A program made the translations under genes and the position numbers. Of a stretch of 64,000 bases of DNA, positions 18,467-31,542 are shown one piece after another. This DNA comes from CAIWHR01 sp963734575 (lineage in GTDB: Bacteria; Pseudomonadota; Gammaproteobacteria; Burkholderiales; Casimicrobiaceae), in NCBI GenBank assembly GCA_963734575.1, contig CAVTHT010000017.1:62001-126000 (forward strand), in the 5' to 3' direction. How positions within the stretch are numbered: position 1 is the stretch's first letter; each line of letters begins with the position of its first letter. Below the pieces are notes generated by a model, which saw only the letters and a list, made by a program, of their open reading frames with translations, ran no database searches and was not told the origin of the DNA.

Positions 18467-19396
18467 GTGAACCTCGGGCAGGAGGAGGGCGCTGCCGAAG
18501 CAGGCGCCGGCGAACCCGTCTTCCGGGCGCAAGGCGGCTCATTATATGTGGTCGCCACGCCGCTCGGGAACCTGCGCGACATCACGCTGCGCGCACTCGA
18601 CATCCTGCGCACGGCGGATGTCATCGCGGCCGAGGACACGCGCGTCAGTGCCGTGCTGCTGCGGCATTACGGCATCGGCTCGCGGCTGCTGTCGTTGCAT
18701 GCACACAACGAGGCGGCGCGCGCCGACGTGCTGCTCGCCCGCCTCGCCGAAGGCCGCAGCGTCGCGCTGATCAGCGATGCCGGCACGCCTGCGGTCAGCG
18801 ATCCCGGCGCACGCGCCGTGGCCGCGGTGCGCGCAGCGGGCTTTCCGGTCATTCCCGTTCCCGGTCCGAACGCGGCCATCGCTGCGATTTCCGCGGCGGG
18901 GCTCGACGCGGAGCAGTTCCTGTTCGCAGGCTTCCTGCCATCCACGCGCAAGGCGCGCGAGGCTTTCCTTGCGCGCATCGCGCGGCTGCCTTGCGCCATC
19001 GTGGTCTACGAGGCGCCCCACCGCGTGCTCGCGACGATCGCCGACCTCGCGCGGCTGCTGGACCCGGCGCGACCATTGACGATCGCGCGCGAGCTCACCA
19101 AGCGCTTCGAGACCATCGCGACGATCCCGTTGCAGGAAGCGGCAGCGTGGATGGCGGCCGACCCCAATCGCGTGCGGGGCGAGTTCGTGCTCATCGTCGA
19201 TGCCGCGCCGCGCGCGGCCGACGCGGCACTCGCGCCAAGCGTGCTCGACGACACCGCGGAGCGCTGGCTGCAGGCGCTGCTCGCGCATCTGCCGCCCGCG
19301 CAGGCCGCGCGGATCGCCGCCGAAGCGACAGGCATGCCGCGCGACGCCATCTACTCGGAGTTGATCGCCCGGCGCGGACGCCAGGACGAAGACTGA
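18467..19396 (+). CDS. rsmI: 16S rRNA (cytidine(1402)-2'-O)-methyltransferase RsmI
   Basis: RsmI methylates C1402 in the 30S decoding centre. The core begins SLYVVATPLGNLRDITLRAL, followed by VIAAEDTRVSAVLLRHYGI, LISDAGTPAVSDPGA and VIPVPGPNAAIAAISAAGLD. I took the GTG at 18467 as the start because no ATG in frame precedes the core. This gives a 27-residue extension before it. The C-terminus ends in the usual helical domain (GMPRDAIYSELIAR). It is divergent from lpoA, as in E. coli. Confidence 0.94.
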   Translation: MNLGQEEGAAEAGAGEPVFRAQGGSLYVVATPLGNLRDITLRALDILRTADVIAAEDTRVSAVLLRHYGIGSRLLSLHAHNEAARADVLLARLAEGRSVALISDAGTPAVSDPGARAVAAVRAAGFPVIPVPGPNAAIAAISAAGLDAEQFLFAGFLPSTRKAREAFLARIARLPCAIVVYEAPHRVLATIADLARLLDPARPLTIARELTKRFETIATIPLQEAAAWMAADPNRVRGEFVLIVDAAPRAADAALAPSVLDDTAERWLQALLAHLPPAQAARIAAEATGMPRDAIYSELIARRGRQDED

Positions 19397-19435
19397 AGGT
19401 TGCGCGGGCGAACGAAACGCGACCCGCCGCGTCCG

Positions 19436-19963
19436 TTACGCGACGGGACCCTCGCACACGACGGGGTCGCCCACGCGCAGCGTGCCGCCGCTTCGCACGC
19501 GCGCCGTCATGCCGCCGTGGCCGCGCATCGCGTTGTAGCCGCCGGGGCCGAGAGCATCCTCCATGCGCGAGCACGGATCGCACGGGCCGGTGAGCTCGAG
19601 CACCACGTCGGCACCGAGGCGCAGCGTCAGCACGACGTCGTCGAACAACGGCCGCGCGGCGATCAGGTTGAGACCGGAGATCACGAGATTGCGGCGCACG
19701 AGCGCCGGGTCGATGGCATCGCGGCCGAGCAGCGCACCGACGACCGCGAGATGCTCCGCCTGCACGAGCGTCACCTGTCGCTTGCTGCCTCCGGACTGGC
19801 GCGATGCCCGCAACGCGGCGCGGTCGCCCTCGAGGCCGCGTCCCGCAACGACGGCTGCTTCGTTCACCGCGACGGCGCGCGCACCGCGGTCCGGGCGCAG
19901 CAGGATCGCCTCCAGGCGGCCGGCGCGCGGGAAATGGCGCACGAGGTCGCGCAGCTCGCTCAT
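19436..19963 (-). CDS. MOSC-domain protein
   Basis: The 175-residue single-domain MOSC protein (YiiM-like size) belongs to a family that handles sulfur or molybdenum-cofactor ligands. It shows GRGLEGDRAALRASRQSGGS near the N-terminus, VRRNLVISGLNLIAARP in the middle and LTGPCDPCSRMEDALGPGGY, with the cysteine typical of MOSC proteins. It begins 12 bases after the asnS stop. Function beyond the family is unknown. Confidence 0.9.
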   Translation of the reverse strand: MSELRDLVRHFPRAGRLEAILLRPDRGARAVAVNEAAVVAGRGLEGDRAALRASRQSGGSKRQVTLVQAEHLAVVGALLGRDAIDPALVRRNLVISGLNLIAARPLFDDVVLTLRLGADVVLELTGPCDPCSRMEDALGPGGYNAMRGHGGMTARVRSGGTLRVGDPVVCEGPVA

Positions 19964-19974
19964 GGCTGCCGGCG

Positions 19975-21381
<1,407 letters not shown>

Positions 21382-21553
21382 GGAAAAGCCTTGCGGGACG
21401 TGCGCTGCCCGAAGTGACGCGGGATGCATCGGGGTCTTGCGCGAGGCCGGTATTCTAGCTTCGCTTCGCTCCCATCCGACCGGTCGCATGACCTGATGCG
21501 TCCGGGCCGGCCCCGCGCCGGGAACGGCGCTGCTGCCCAGGTGTCACTCACCC

Positions 21554-23152
21554 ATGCCTCCATCACCGATTTCCAGCCTGCACGGCCTGCGCTTCGACAA
21601 TGCCTTCGTGCGCGAGCTACCCGCCGATGCCGAAGAGGGAACGCGACGCCGGCAGGTGCACGGCGCCCTGTACTCGCGCGTGGCACCCACGCCCGTTGCT
21701 GCGCCACGTCTCGTCGCGCATTCGCCCGAGGTCGCCGCGCTCCTCGGCCTCGACGCGGCAGACATCGCCAGCCCGGCATTCACCGACATATTCGGTGGCA
21801 ATGCGCTGCTCAGCGGGATGGAGCCGTATGCGGCCAACTACGGCGGCCACCAGTTCGGGCAGTGGGCTGGTCAGCTGGGTGACGGCCGTGCGATCACCCT
21901 CGGCGAAGTCGTGCGGCCATCCGGCGAGCGGTGGGAGCTGCAACTCAAGGGCGCGGGCCTCACGCCGTATTCGCGCAGCGCCGACGGGCGCGCGGTGCTG
22001 CGCTCGTCCGTGCGCGAGTTCCTGTGCAGCGAAGCGATGCACCATCTCGGCGTTCCCACGACGCGGGCCCTCTCCCTCGTCGCCACCGGCGAGCGCGTGG
22101 TCCGCGACATGTTCTACGACGGCAACCCGCAGGCCGAGCCCGGCGCGATCGTGTGCCGCGTCGCGCCGTCGTTCATCCGCTTCGGCAACTTCGAGCTGCC
22201 GGCGGCGCGCGGCGACGTCGGCCTCCTCGAGCAACTCGTCGCGTTCACGATCCGCCGCGATTTCCCGGAGCTCGGCGCGCCCGCGGAAGGTCCCATCCCC
22301 GAGTCGATCCGCACCATCTGGTTCCACGAGGTCTGCATGCGAACGGCGCGCATGATCGCGCACTGGATGCGGGTCGGCTTCGTGCACGGCGTCATGAACA
22401 CGGACAACATGTCGATTCTCGGCCTGACGATCGACTACGGACCGTACGGCTGGATCGACGACTACGATCCCGACTGGACGCCGAACACGACGGATGCCCA
22501 CGGCCGCCGCTACCGCTTCGGCCAGCAGCCGCACGTCGCCTACTGGAATCTGCACCAGCTTGCGAACGCGCTCGTGCCCGCGTTCCCGTCGACGGAACCG
22601 CTCGAGGCCGGCCTGCAGCGCTACGTCGACGTGCTGATGGCGGAGGAGCGCGCGACGGTCGCGGCGAAGCTGGGGTTGCGCGAATGTCTCGACCCGGATC
22701 CGGAGCTGATGCAGGCGCTGCACGGCCTGCTGCGCGAGGCCGAGGTGGACATGACGATCTTCTTTCGCGCTCTGGCCGACGTCGACACGGGTGCGCCGAC
22801 ACTGGCGCCGCTTGCCGCCGCCTTCTATGACGACGAGAAGCGCCGGCAGGCGCAGCCGCAATTCGACGCCTGGCTCGCAAGCTACGCGGCGCGGGTGCGC
22901 CAGGACGCGCGGCCGGCCGGCGAGCGCCGCGCGGCGATGAATGCCGTCAACCCGAAGTACGTGCTGCGCAATTACCTCGCCCAGCAGGCGATCGATCGGA
23001 CCGAGCAGGGCGACGACGGAGCGATCCGCGAGCTTCTCGACGTCATGCGCCGGCCGTACGACGAGCAGCCGGGGCGGGAGGAATTTGCTGCGCGCCGCCC
23101 GGATTGGGCGCGGCATCGCGCGGGCTGCTCGATGCTTTCCTGCAGCTCGTAA
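21554..23152 (+). CDS. selO: Protein adenylyltransferase SelO (YdiU family)
   Basis: SelO is a pseudokinase-fold enzyme that transfers AMP to protein hydroxyls and takes part in redox responses. The intact product has 532 residues. Signatures are NYGGHQFGQWAGQLGDGRAI, LKGAGLTPYSRSADGRAVLR, VGFVHGVMNTDNMSILGLTI and DYGPYGWIDDYDP. The C-terminus ends GCSMLSCSS, the conserved redox tail in which the selenocysteine of some homologues is a cysteine. It is divergent from asnS. Confidence 0.95.
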   Translation: MPPSPISSLHGLRFDNAFVRELPADAEEGTRRRQVHGALYSRVAPTPVAAPRLVAHSPEVAALLGLDAADIASPAFTDIFGGNALLSGMEPYAANYGGHQFGQWAGQLGDGRAITLGEVVRPSGERWELQLKGAGLTPYSRSADGRAVLRSSVREFLCSEAMHHLGVPTTRALSLVATGERVVRDMFYDGNPQAEPGAIVCRVAPSFIRFGNFELPAARGDVGLLEQLVAFTIRRDFPELGAPAEGPIPESIRTIWFHEVCMRTARMIAHWMRVGFVHGVMNTDNMSILGLTIDYGPYGWIDDYDPDWTPNTTDAHGRRYRFGQQPHVAYWNLHQLANALVPAFPSTEPLEAGLQRYVDVLMAEERATVAAKLGLRECLDPDPELMQALHGLLREAEVDMTIFFRALADVDTGAPTLAPLAAAFYDDEKRRQAQPQFDAWLASYAARVRQDARPAGERRAAMNAVNPKYVLRNYLAQQAIDRTEQGDDGAIRELLDVMRRPYDEQPGREEFAARRPDWARHRAGCSMLSCSS

Positions 23153-23236
23153 GCCACGGGCATCCTCCGTGCGTCCTCCGACTGAGCGTATGCTGCGCTG
23201 CGCCGCGCGGAACGCTTTCCACGCGTGGTTCCTTCG

Positions 23237-24253
23237 ATGACCAACCCGACACGCACCCAGCAACGCATCGATCTCGCCGCGAGCGTGATCGTCGCCGTCG
23301 GGCTCGTGCTCGTCCTGCTGCTGCGGCTGCTGCCGGTGTTCCTCGCCGGCATGCTCGTCTACGAGCTCGTGCATCTCCTCGCCCCGGGCATGAACCGGCG
23401 CGTGGCCGACCAGCGCGCGAAAGTGGCGGCCGTGGCGTTGCTCGCGACGGTGGTGGTGGCGCTGATCGCAGGACTCTTCTTCGCCACGATCGTTTTCCTC
23501 GACGGCGGCGGCGGCAATCTGCCCGCGCTGCTCGTCAAGATGGCCGAGTTGCTGGAAAGCGCGCGCGACTCGCTGCCCGCGTGGCTCGCGGGGCAGGTGC
23601 CGCGCGGTCCGGACGACATGAAGGACTCGCTCGTGCAGTGGCTGCGCGGGCATTCGCGCGATGTGGGAACGTGGAGCGTCGACGTGTTGCGCGTGGTGGC
23701 GCACGTGCTCATCGGCATGGTGCTCGGGGCCATGGTGGCATTGCGCGAGGTGTTGCCCGAACCGCCGCCACGCCCTCTCGCCGCGGCGCTGCTCGCGCCC
23801 GTCGCCCGGCTCGCACTGGCGTTTCGCCGCGTCGTGTTCGCGCAGGTGCGGATTGCCGCCATCAACACGGCGTTCACGACGCTGTATCTCGCGGTGCTGC
23901 TGCCGGCATTCGGGGTGCACCTGCCGTTTCGCAAGACGCTCGTCGCCATGGTATTCATCACCGGCCTGCTGCCGGTGGTCGGGAATCTCATCGGCAACGC
24001 GGCCATCGTGATCGTCAGCCTGTCGACCTCGTTCCAGGTCGCACTCGGCTCGCTCGCTTTTCTGGTGGTGATCCACAAGCTCGAATATTTCCTCAACGCG
24101 CGCATCGTCGGCACGCGCATCCATGCCCATGCATGGGAGCTCATCGTCGCGATGGTGGCGATGGAGGCGGCCTTCGGCCTCGCAGGGCTCGTCGCGGCGC
24201 CCATCTACTACGCGTATCTCAAGGAGGAGCTCGGCGCGCGGGACCTCGTGTAG
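23237..24253 (+). CDS. AI-2E family transporter
   Basis: This is a PerM/AI-2E-family permease with about seven hydrophobic segments, beginning LAASVIVAVGLVLVLLLRLL. The family motifs near the C-terminus are LLPVVGNLIGNAAIVIVSLS and HKLEYFLNARIVGTRIHAHA. The substrate is not predictable, because members have been linked to autoinducer-2, peptides or ions. I chose the ATG at 23237 over a GTG at 23225. Confidence 0.88.
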   Translation: MTNPTRTQQRIDLAASVIVAVGLVLVLLLRLLPVFLAGMLVYELVHLLAPGMNRRVADQRAKVAAVALLATVVVALIAGLFFATIVFLDGGGGNLPALLVKMAELLESARDSLPAWLAGQVPRGPDDMKDSLVQWLRGHSRDVGTWSVDVLRVVAHVLIGMVLGAMVALREVLPEPPPRPLAAALLAPVARLALAFRRVVFAQVRIAAINTAFTTLYLAVLLPAFGVHLPFRKTLVAMVFITGLLPVVGNLIGNAAIVIVSLSTSFQVALGSLAFLVVIHKLEYFLNARIVGTRIHAHAWELIVAMVAMEAAFGLAGLVAAPIYYAYLKEELGARDLV

Positions 24254-24331
24254 GCAGCGACGGCGCGACGATCGCTACGCGGGTGCGACGCATGGCGCTA
24301 CCATGCGAGGCTCGAACCAAGGATTGCGACC

Positions 24332-24871
24332 ATGGCAACGTCCCTCGTCGTCACGGTGATCGGCAGCGACCGGCCCGGCATCGTGAACCAGCTTTCCGAT
24401 GCCGCGCAGCGCTTCGGCGCGAACTGGGCCGGCAGCCGCATGGCGAGCCTCGCGGGGCAGTTTGCCGGCATGGTGCATTTCGAGATCGGTGAGCAGGATG
24501 CCGATGCGCTCGCCGAGGCGTTGCGCAACCTCGAGCGCGCCGGGCTGCGCGTGGTGATCGTGCGCAGCGATGTGCAGCAAGCCCCTGGCGCGCGGCGCGG
24601 CGTGCGCCTCGAACTGGTGGGCCAGGACCGGCCGGGCATCGTGCGGGACCTGTCGGGCAGCCTGGCGCGGCTCGGCGTCAGCATCGACGAGCTGCACACC
24701 CAGGTCGTCAGCGCACCGATGTCCGGGGAGCGGCTGTTCGAGGTGAAGGCGCTGCTGGCCGTGCCGGCCGATCTGCAGAACGACGCGCTGCAACGCGAGC
24801 TCGAGACGCTCGCCAACGAAATGATGGTCGATATCGAGCTCGACACCGCGGCGACGGCGCCGCCCGCCTGA
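24332..24871 (+). CDS. GcvR-like protein with two ACT domains
   Basis: There are two ACT domains in tandem, MATSLVVTVIGSDRPGIVNQ (residues 1-80) and GVRLELVGQDRPGIVRDLSG (about 92-165). Each has the DRPGIV signature of glycine-cleavage repressor GcvR and related ligand sensors. The 179-residue protein lacks a DNA-binding domain, so it probably acts by binding a partner. No gcv gene is in the window. Confidence 0.85.
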   Translation: MATSLVVTVIGSDRPGIVNQLSDAAQRFGANWAGSRMASLAGQFAGMVHFEIGEQDADALAEALRNLERAGLRVVIVRSDVQQAPGARRGVRLELVGQDRPGIVRDLSGSLARLGVSIDELHTQVVSAPMSGERLFEVKALLAVPADLQNDALQRELETLANEMMVDIELDTAATAPPA

Positions 24872-24960
24872 ACGCGTTGCGCGAACCGGCAAGAGCGTCG
24901 GGCCTGGGCCGTGCTGGCGCCGCAGCCCTTGTGCGGGCGTCCGGTTGCTCCGGCAGGTGG

Positions 24961-25278
24961 TCAGCCGTTCGACAGCGGGGCAATGGGCTGCACGAAGCGG
25001 GGCGCAGCAGTGTTGCCGGCGGGCACCGCCGCGGCAACGACGTCCAGCGCCTGCGTGCTGCGTTGCCAGCTCGCGCGTGCGGCCCACGCTGCAACCGCGG
25101 CGATCACGAGCGCCAGAACGACCCCGGGCGCACCGGCGAGGACCTGCGATAGGGCTCCGGCCGCCGCGCTCGCCGCCACGAAGCCGGCGATGAGCCACAG
25201 CGCGCAGCGCACCCGCGCGCCCGAGCCGCTCTGTTCTGATTGGGGAAGGCTGCTTATCGATTGAAGGCGTTCTTGCAT
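24961..25278 (-). CDS. Small hypothetical membrane protein
   Basis: The 105-residue protein starts MQERLQSISSLPQSEQSGSG after a GGAG ribosome-binding site. It has two hydrophobic stretches (CALWLIAGFVAASAAAGALS and VVLALVIAAVAAWAARA) and a polar C-terminus ending FVQPIAPLSNG. I do not recognise the family. It is convergent with the ACT-domain gene. Confidence 0.55.
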   Translation of the reverse strand: MQERLQSISSLPQSEQSGSGARVRCALWLIAGFVAASAAAGALSQVLAGAPGVVLALVIAAVAAWAARASWQRSTQALDVVAAAVPAGNTAAPRFVQPIAPLSNG

Positions 25279-25560
25279 GATGTTCTCCACTCTTTTGCGT
25301 GATCTGGAACTCGCGTTCAATCTATGCTTGGCCGTCACGCGGGGCCAATCGTATTTTCGGATGCGCGACATCGCAGGCGCGGATGGCGCATAAGATGAGA
25401 CCGGCCGGGTATATCGGGGCACTCGGCACGTCGCGCGAAACTCCTTGCGGTACAGCCGCTTGGGCGCGCGTGGCCACGGCACCGCGCGTTAGCGGAGTGA
25501 TCCGGCGTGGACCACGCCGCGTGGACGCGCCGGCGCCCGCAGCGCGGGACTGCCGTGCGA

Positions 25561-25574
25561 TTGACCTCGGTCAA
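25561..25574. promoter_or_regulatory. FNR/Anr-type box upstream of hemN
   Basis: TTGACCTCGGTCAA is a perfect palindrome of the form TTGAY-N4-RTCAA, close to the FNR consensus TTGAT-N4-ATCAA. Its centre is about 32 bases from a possible -10 (GACAAT, 25597-25602), the class II activator spacing. The hemN start is at 25637. The rest of the 358-base gap (25279-25636) shows nothing else I can name. Confidence 0.7.
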
Positions 25575-25636
25575 CCTGCGGGACCGCGTGCAGGGCGACA
25601 ATCCGTCGCAACAACTTCGGTCCACACTCCACGACG

Positions 25637-27035
25637 ATGACAACGACTCTCGCTTCGGACCTGGTGCTCGACACCGACCTCGTGAAGAAGTACGACGGGT
25701 ACGGCCCGCGCTACACGTCCTATCCCACCGCGGACCGCTTCCACGAGGGGTTCACCGCAGAGCACTACGTGAACGCCCTTCACGCCCGGAACGAGACCCG
25801 GCCCCGCCAGCCGCTGTCGCTGTACGTGCACCTGCCGTTCTGCAACACGCTCTGCTTCTACTGCGCCTGCAACAAGGTCATCACCAAGGACCACGGACGC
25901 TCGGCGAAGTACGTTCGCTACCTCGGGCGCGAGATCGCGATGATCAGCGCGCTGGTCGAAGGCAATCCGCATGTCGAGCAGCTCCACTGGGGCGGCGGCA
26001 CGCCCACGTTCCTGTCGAACGAGGAGATGGAATCGCTGATGCGCATGCTGCGCGGCGGCTTCGCGTTCGATCCCGGCGCCGAGATCTCCATCGAGGTCGA
26101 TCCGCGCAAGGTGGACACCGAGAACGATCGCCTTCCTCGGCCGGCTGGGTTTCAACCGCATCTCCGTCGGCATCCAGGACTTCGACCCCGCCGTGCAGAA
26201 GGCCGTGAATCGCATCCAGACCGAAGCAGAAACGCGCGGCGTGATCGACGCGGCGCGCGCCAACGGTTTCGTGTCGGTCAACGCGGACCTGATCTACGGC
26301 CTGCCGCTGCAGACGGTGCCGGGATTCTCGGTGACGCTCGACAAGGTCATCGCCGCATCCCCCGACCGCATCGCGCTCTACAGCTACGCGCACGTGCCGC
26401 ACCTCTTCAAGCCGCAGCGGCGCATCTCGACGATGGAGGTGCCGTCACCGGAGCAGAAGCTCGCGATCCTCGCGCTCGCGATCGAAAAGCTCGGCGCGGC
26501 GGGTTACGTGTACATCGGCATGGATCATTTCGCGAAGCCGGGCGACGAGCTCGCCGTGGCGCAGCGCGAGCGCAAGCTGCACCGCAACTTCCAGGGCTAT
26601 TCGACCAAGCCCGATTGCGACCTCCTCGCCTTCGGGATCTCGGCGATCGGCAAGGTCGGCGCCGCGTACGTGCAGAACGTGAAGACGCTCGACGAGTACT
26701 ACGATCGCCTCGACGCGCGGCGCGCTGCCGGTCAAGCGCGGCGTCGAGCTCTCGGCCGACGATCTCCTGCGCCGCGACGTGATCCAGAAGCTCATGTGCA
26801 ACTTCGAGCTCGACTTCGCCGCGGTGGAAGCGCAGTACGGCATCCGGTTCGCCGAGTATTTCGCGGCCGATCTCGACGCCGTGCGTCCGCTGGCGCAGGA
26901 CGGCCTCGTCGATCTCGCACCGGGGATGATCAGGTCACGCCGCGCGGACGCCTGCTCGTGCGCACCGTCGCGATGCAGTTCGACCGTCACCTGCGCGAGG
27001 CGCAGCAGAAGGCCCAGTACTCGAAGGTGATCTGA
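25637..27035 (+). CDS. hemN: Oxygen-independent coproporphyrinogen III oxidase HemN, three frame changes
   Basis: HemN is the radical-SAM enzyme that makes protoporphyrinogen IX without oxygen. The N-terminal part carries YGPRYTSYPTADRFHEGF and the cluster-binding CNTLCFYCACNK. The HWGGGTPTFLSNEEMESLM segment follows. Downstream are VNADLIYGLPLQTVPGFSVT, RERKLHRNFQGYSTKPDCDL and a C-terminal HemN domain (MCNFELDFAAVEAQYGIRFA). Frame changes lie near 26130 and 26720 (extra base) and 26935 (missing G in a G run). An FNR-type box upstream suits its anaerobic role. Confidence 0.95.
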
Positions 27036-27069
27036 GGCCGCGGGGCGCCGCGTTCAAACGCGACGAGCC

Positions 27070-28315
27070 TCAGTACGTCTCGACGTGGTAGCGGCCCTGC
27101 GCGCGCAGCGCGGGCAGGAGGGCCTCCCAGTCGAGGCCGTGCTCGCGGCAGGCATCACGGAACGCCTCGTCGACCCCGTGCTCCATGTCCTTGAGCCCGC
27201 AGATGAAGACGTAGCAGTTCTCGTCCGTGATGCGGCGCACCACGTCCGCGCTGCGCGCGCGAATGAGATCCTGCACGTACGTCTTGGGTTGTCCCGCGAC
27301 GCGCGAGAACGCGAGGTTGATGTCGATGAAGTCCTTCGGCAGCTTCATGAGCGGGCCGAAGTAGGGAAGCTCGCCTTCGGAGCGCGCTCCGAAGAACAGC
27401 ATGAGGTTCCCGCCTTCCTTGAGCTCGATGCGCCGCCGACGGCGCTCGGTCATCGCCCGCATCGGCGCGGAACCCGTGCCGGTGCACACCATGAGCAGGC
27501 TCGACCCCGGATGGTTCGGCATGAGGAACGACGTGCCGTACGGCCCCACGACCGTCGACCTTGTCGCCCTTCTTCAGGTCGCAGAGATAATTCGAGGCGA
27601 CGCCCTGCACCGGATGTCCCTCGTGGTCCTGCGTGACGCGCTTGATGGTGAGCGAGAGGTTGTTGTAGCGCGGGCGCTCGCCATCGCGCGGGCTCGCCAC
27701 CGAATACAGTCGGACGTGATGCGGCCGACCGTTCGCGTCGAGGCCCGGCGGCACGATGCCGATCGTCTGGCCCTCCAGCACGGGAAAGGTCGTCGCGCCG
27801 AAATCGAGCACCAGGTGCCGGATGTCGCTGGTCGCGCCGTCCGCCGTGAGCCGGAAATTGCCGCTCACGGTGGCGATGGCCGGCCGTGCGAGCGTGTACA
27901 CGTTCACGTACGGATGCGCCGCCGACCACGGCGGGCACACCGCACCGCCCTGTCCCGCCGAAGCCTCCGCCGTGATCCGCGCGACATCGGGCGGAAGGTC
28001 CGTGGGCGGAGCGTCCTCGATCTCGACCTGCGCGGGCAGCGTGTCCCACGAGAGCTGCTGCTCGAGCGTGTACGCCTCGGCGCGCACGACGCGACGCCAG
28101 TTGTCGATCGCGCCGGTCGGGCAGGGCGAGATGCAATCGTTGCAGCCGTTGCAGATGGACGGGTCCACGACGTAATTGCGGCTGTCGTGGGTGATCGCGT
28201 CGATCGGGCACGTCTCCTCGCACGTGTTGCACCGGATGCAGATCTCCGGATCGATGAGATGCTGGCGGAGGATCGCCGCAGTCGCCTGCGGCGGGGCTGC
28301 TGCGTCGTTGCTCAT
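27070..28315 (-). CDS. boxA: Benzoyl-CoA 2,3-epoxidase subunit A (BoxA), one frameshift
   Basis: BoxA is the FAD/iron-sulfur NADPH reductase that supplies electrons to the diiron oxygenase BoxB. It has an N-terminal double [4Fe-4S] ferredoxin domain (CIRCNTCEETCPIDAI and CNGCNDCISPCPTGAI), then a ferredoxin-NADP reductase fold (RLYSVASPRDG, LMVCTGTGSAPMRAM-like, HGLDWEALLPALRAQGRYHV). An extra G near 27555 shifts the frame at GDKVD|VVGPYGTSF. The ATG shares one base with the boxB stop. Confidence 0.95.
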
Positions 28316-29739
28316 CACGCGAAGCGCACGTACTCGAAGTCGAGCGGCTGGTTGTTGATGCCGCGCGCCGGCGGTGCGATCCAGTTCGCGAACCGCCCGG
28401 GCTCGACCACGCGCCCCATCAGCGAGGACACGTAGGCGCGATCCTGCGCGCTCGGCAGCCAGCGATCGACGTTGGCTTCCCATTCCGCGGCGCTCACCAC
28501 GTTGCCTTCCGGGTCGATATGCGCGGCGGCGAGCGGGCCGATGCGGCGATGGAATGCCTTGTGCGGCACCTTGAGCGTGACGGGCACGCCGGTCTTGGCG
28601 ATGATGCGGTTCCAGCGCTCCACGCCGGCGGCGGCGTCGCGGATGTAATCGTCGCGCAGCTTCTCGTTGAGCGCGTTGAGCGCCGGCGCCTCGATGGTCA
28701 CCAGCCGGCCATCGCGCACCTCCAGCACGGGATAGGTCGCGCCCGCGAGCAGATGATCGTCCGCGATCTTCGTCTCCTCGAAGCGTCCCTTGAGGCCGGT
28801 CGAGTAGAACGTGGCCGCGTTCGACGACACGTCGGCGCCGAAGAGATCCATCGTCACGCTGAAGTGGAAGTTGAGGTAGCGCTGGATCGTCGGCAGGTCG
28901 ATGAGGCCCAGCGCGCGGATCTTCGCCGGATCGTCGATGTGCTGCTGCGCCATCGTCTCCGCCGTGCGCTGGATGATGCGCCCGATGCCGCTCTCGCCCA
29001 CGAACATGTGGTGCGCCTCTTCGGTCAGCATGAAGCGGCAGGTGCGCGCGAGCGGGTCGAAGCCCGATTCGGCGAGCGAGGCGAGCTGGTATTTGCCGTC
29101 GCGATCGGTGAAGTACGTGAACATGAAGAACGACAGCCAGTCGGGCGTGGGCTCGTTGAATGCGCCGAGGATGCGGGGGTTGTCGGCATCCCCCGAGCGG
29201 CGCTCGAGCAGAGCCTCGGCTTCCTCGCGGCCGTCGCGGCCGAAGTAGGCGTGCAGCAGGTACACCATCGCCCAGAGATGGCGCCCCTCCTCGACGTTCA
29301 CCTGGAAGAGGTTGCGCAGGTCGTAGAGCGACGGGCAGGTGAGCCCGAGGTGGCGCTGCTGCTCGACGGACGCGGGCTCCGTGTCGCCCTGCGTGACGAT
29401 GAGGCGGCGCAGGTTCGCGCGGTACTCCCCCGGCACCTCCTGCCACGCGGGCTCGCCCTTGTGCGCCCCGAAGTTCACCTTGCGGTCCGCTTCGGCGGGA
29501 TTGAGGAAGATGCCCCAGCGATATTCCGGCATCTTCACGTAGTCGAAGTGCGCCCAGCCCTTCGGATCGACGCTGATCGCCGTGCGCAGGTACACGTCGA
29601 TGCTGCTCGTGCCCTCCGGCCCCATGTCGGCCCACCAGTGCTGGAACTCCGGCTGCCAGTGCTCCAGCGCGCGCTGCAGCGTCTTGTTGCCGGCGAGGTT
29701 GACGTTGTTCGGAATCTTTTCGGCGTAGTCGATGGACAT
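28315..29739 (-). CDS. boxB: Benzoyl-CoA 2,3-epoxidase subunit B (BoxB)
   Basis: BoxB is the diiron oxygenase that epoxidises benzoyl-CoA at C2-C3 with O2. The intact protein has 474 residues, the family length. It begins MSIDYAEKIPNNVNLAGNKT. It carries the helical diiron bundle with VNVEEGRHLWAMVYLLHAYF and FMLTEEAHHMFVGESGIGRI, where Glu-x2-His pairs are visible. It is the middle gene of the boxC-boxB-boxA run. Confidence 0.97.
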   Translation of the reverse strand: MSIDYAEKIPNNVNLAGNKTLQRALEHWQPEFQHWWADMGPEGTSSIDVYLRTAISVDPKGWAHFDYVKMPEYRWGIFLNPAEADRKVNFGAHKGEPAWQEVPGEYRANLRRLIVTQGDTEPASVEQQRHLGLTCPSLYDLRNLFQVNVEEGRHLWAMVYLLHAYFGRDGREEAEALLERRSGDADNPRILGAFNEPTPDWLSFFMFTYFTDRDGKYQLASLAESGFDPLARTCRFMLTEEAHHMFVGESGIGRIIQRTAETMAQQHIDDPAKIRALGLIDLPTIQRYLNFHFSVTMDLFGADVSSNAATFYSTGLKGRFEETKIADDHLLAGATYPVLEVRDGRLVTIEAPALNALNEKLRDDYIRDAAAGVERWNRIIAKTGVPVTLKVPHKAFHRRIGPLAAAHIDPEGNVVSAAEWEANVDRWLPSAQDRAYVSSLMGRVVEPGRFANWIAPPARGINNQPLDFEYVRFA

Positions 29740-29821
29740 ATCAGGGCTCGGGTTAATGGTTAACCGTTCTAGCGGCGCTACCTCGCGAAGCGAGGCCAAG
29801 CGCTGCTAGGGTCCGAAGTTC

Positions 29822-31527
<1,706 letters not shown>

Positions 31528-31542
31528 GCGGTCTCCCGGGAG

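Noticed and set aside
21617..24130. A very long open frame on the minus strand across selO and the AI-2E gene
   Set aside because: It is antisense to two well-supported genes and its residue composition (Arg, His and Asp-rich) is that of a GC-rich shadow frame. No family motif is visible.
29751..29765. GGTTAATGGTTAACC palindrome between boxC and boxB as a promoter or terminator
   Set aside because: It lies in a short gap inside a likely operon, has no T run, and has no promoter hexamers at proper spacing. No function can be supported.
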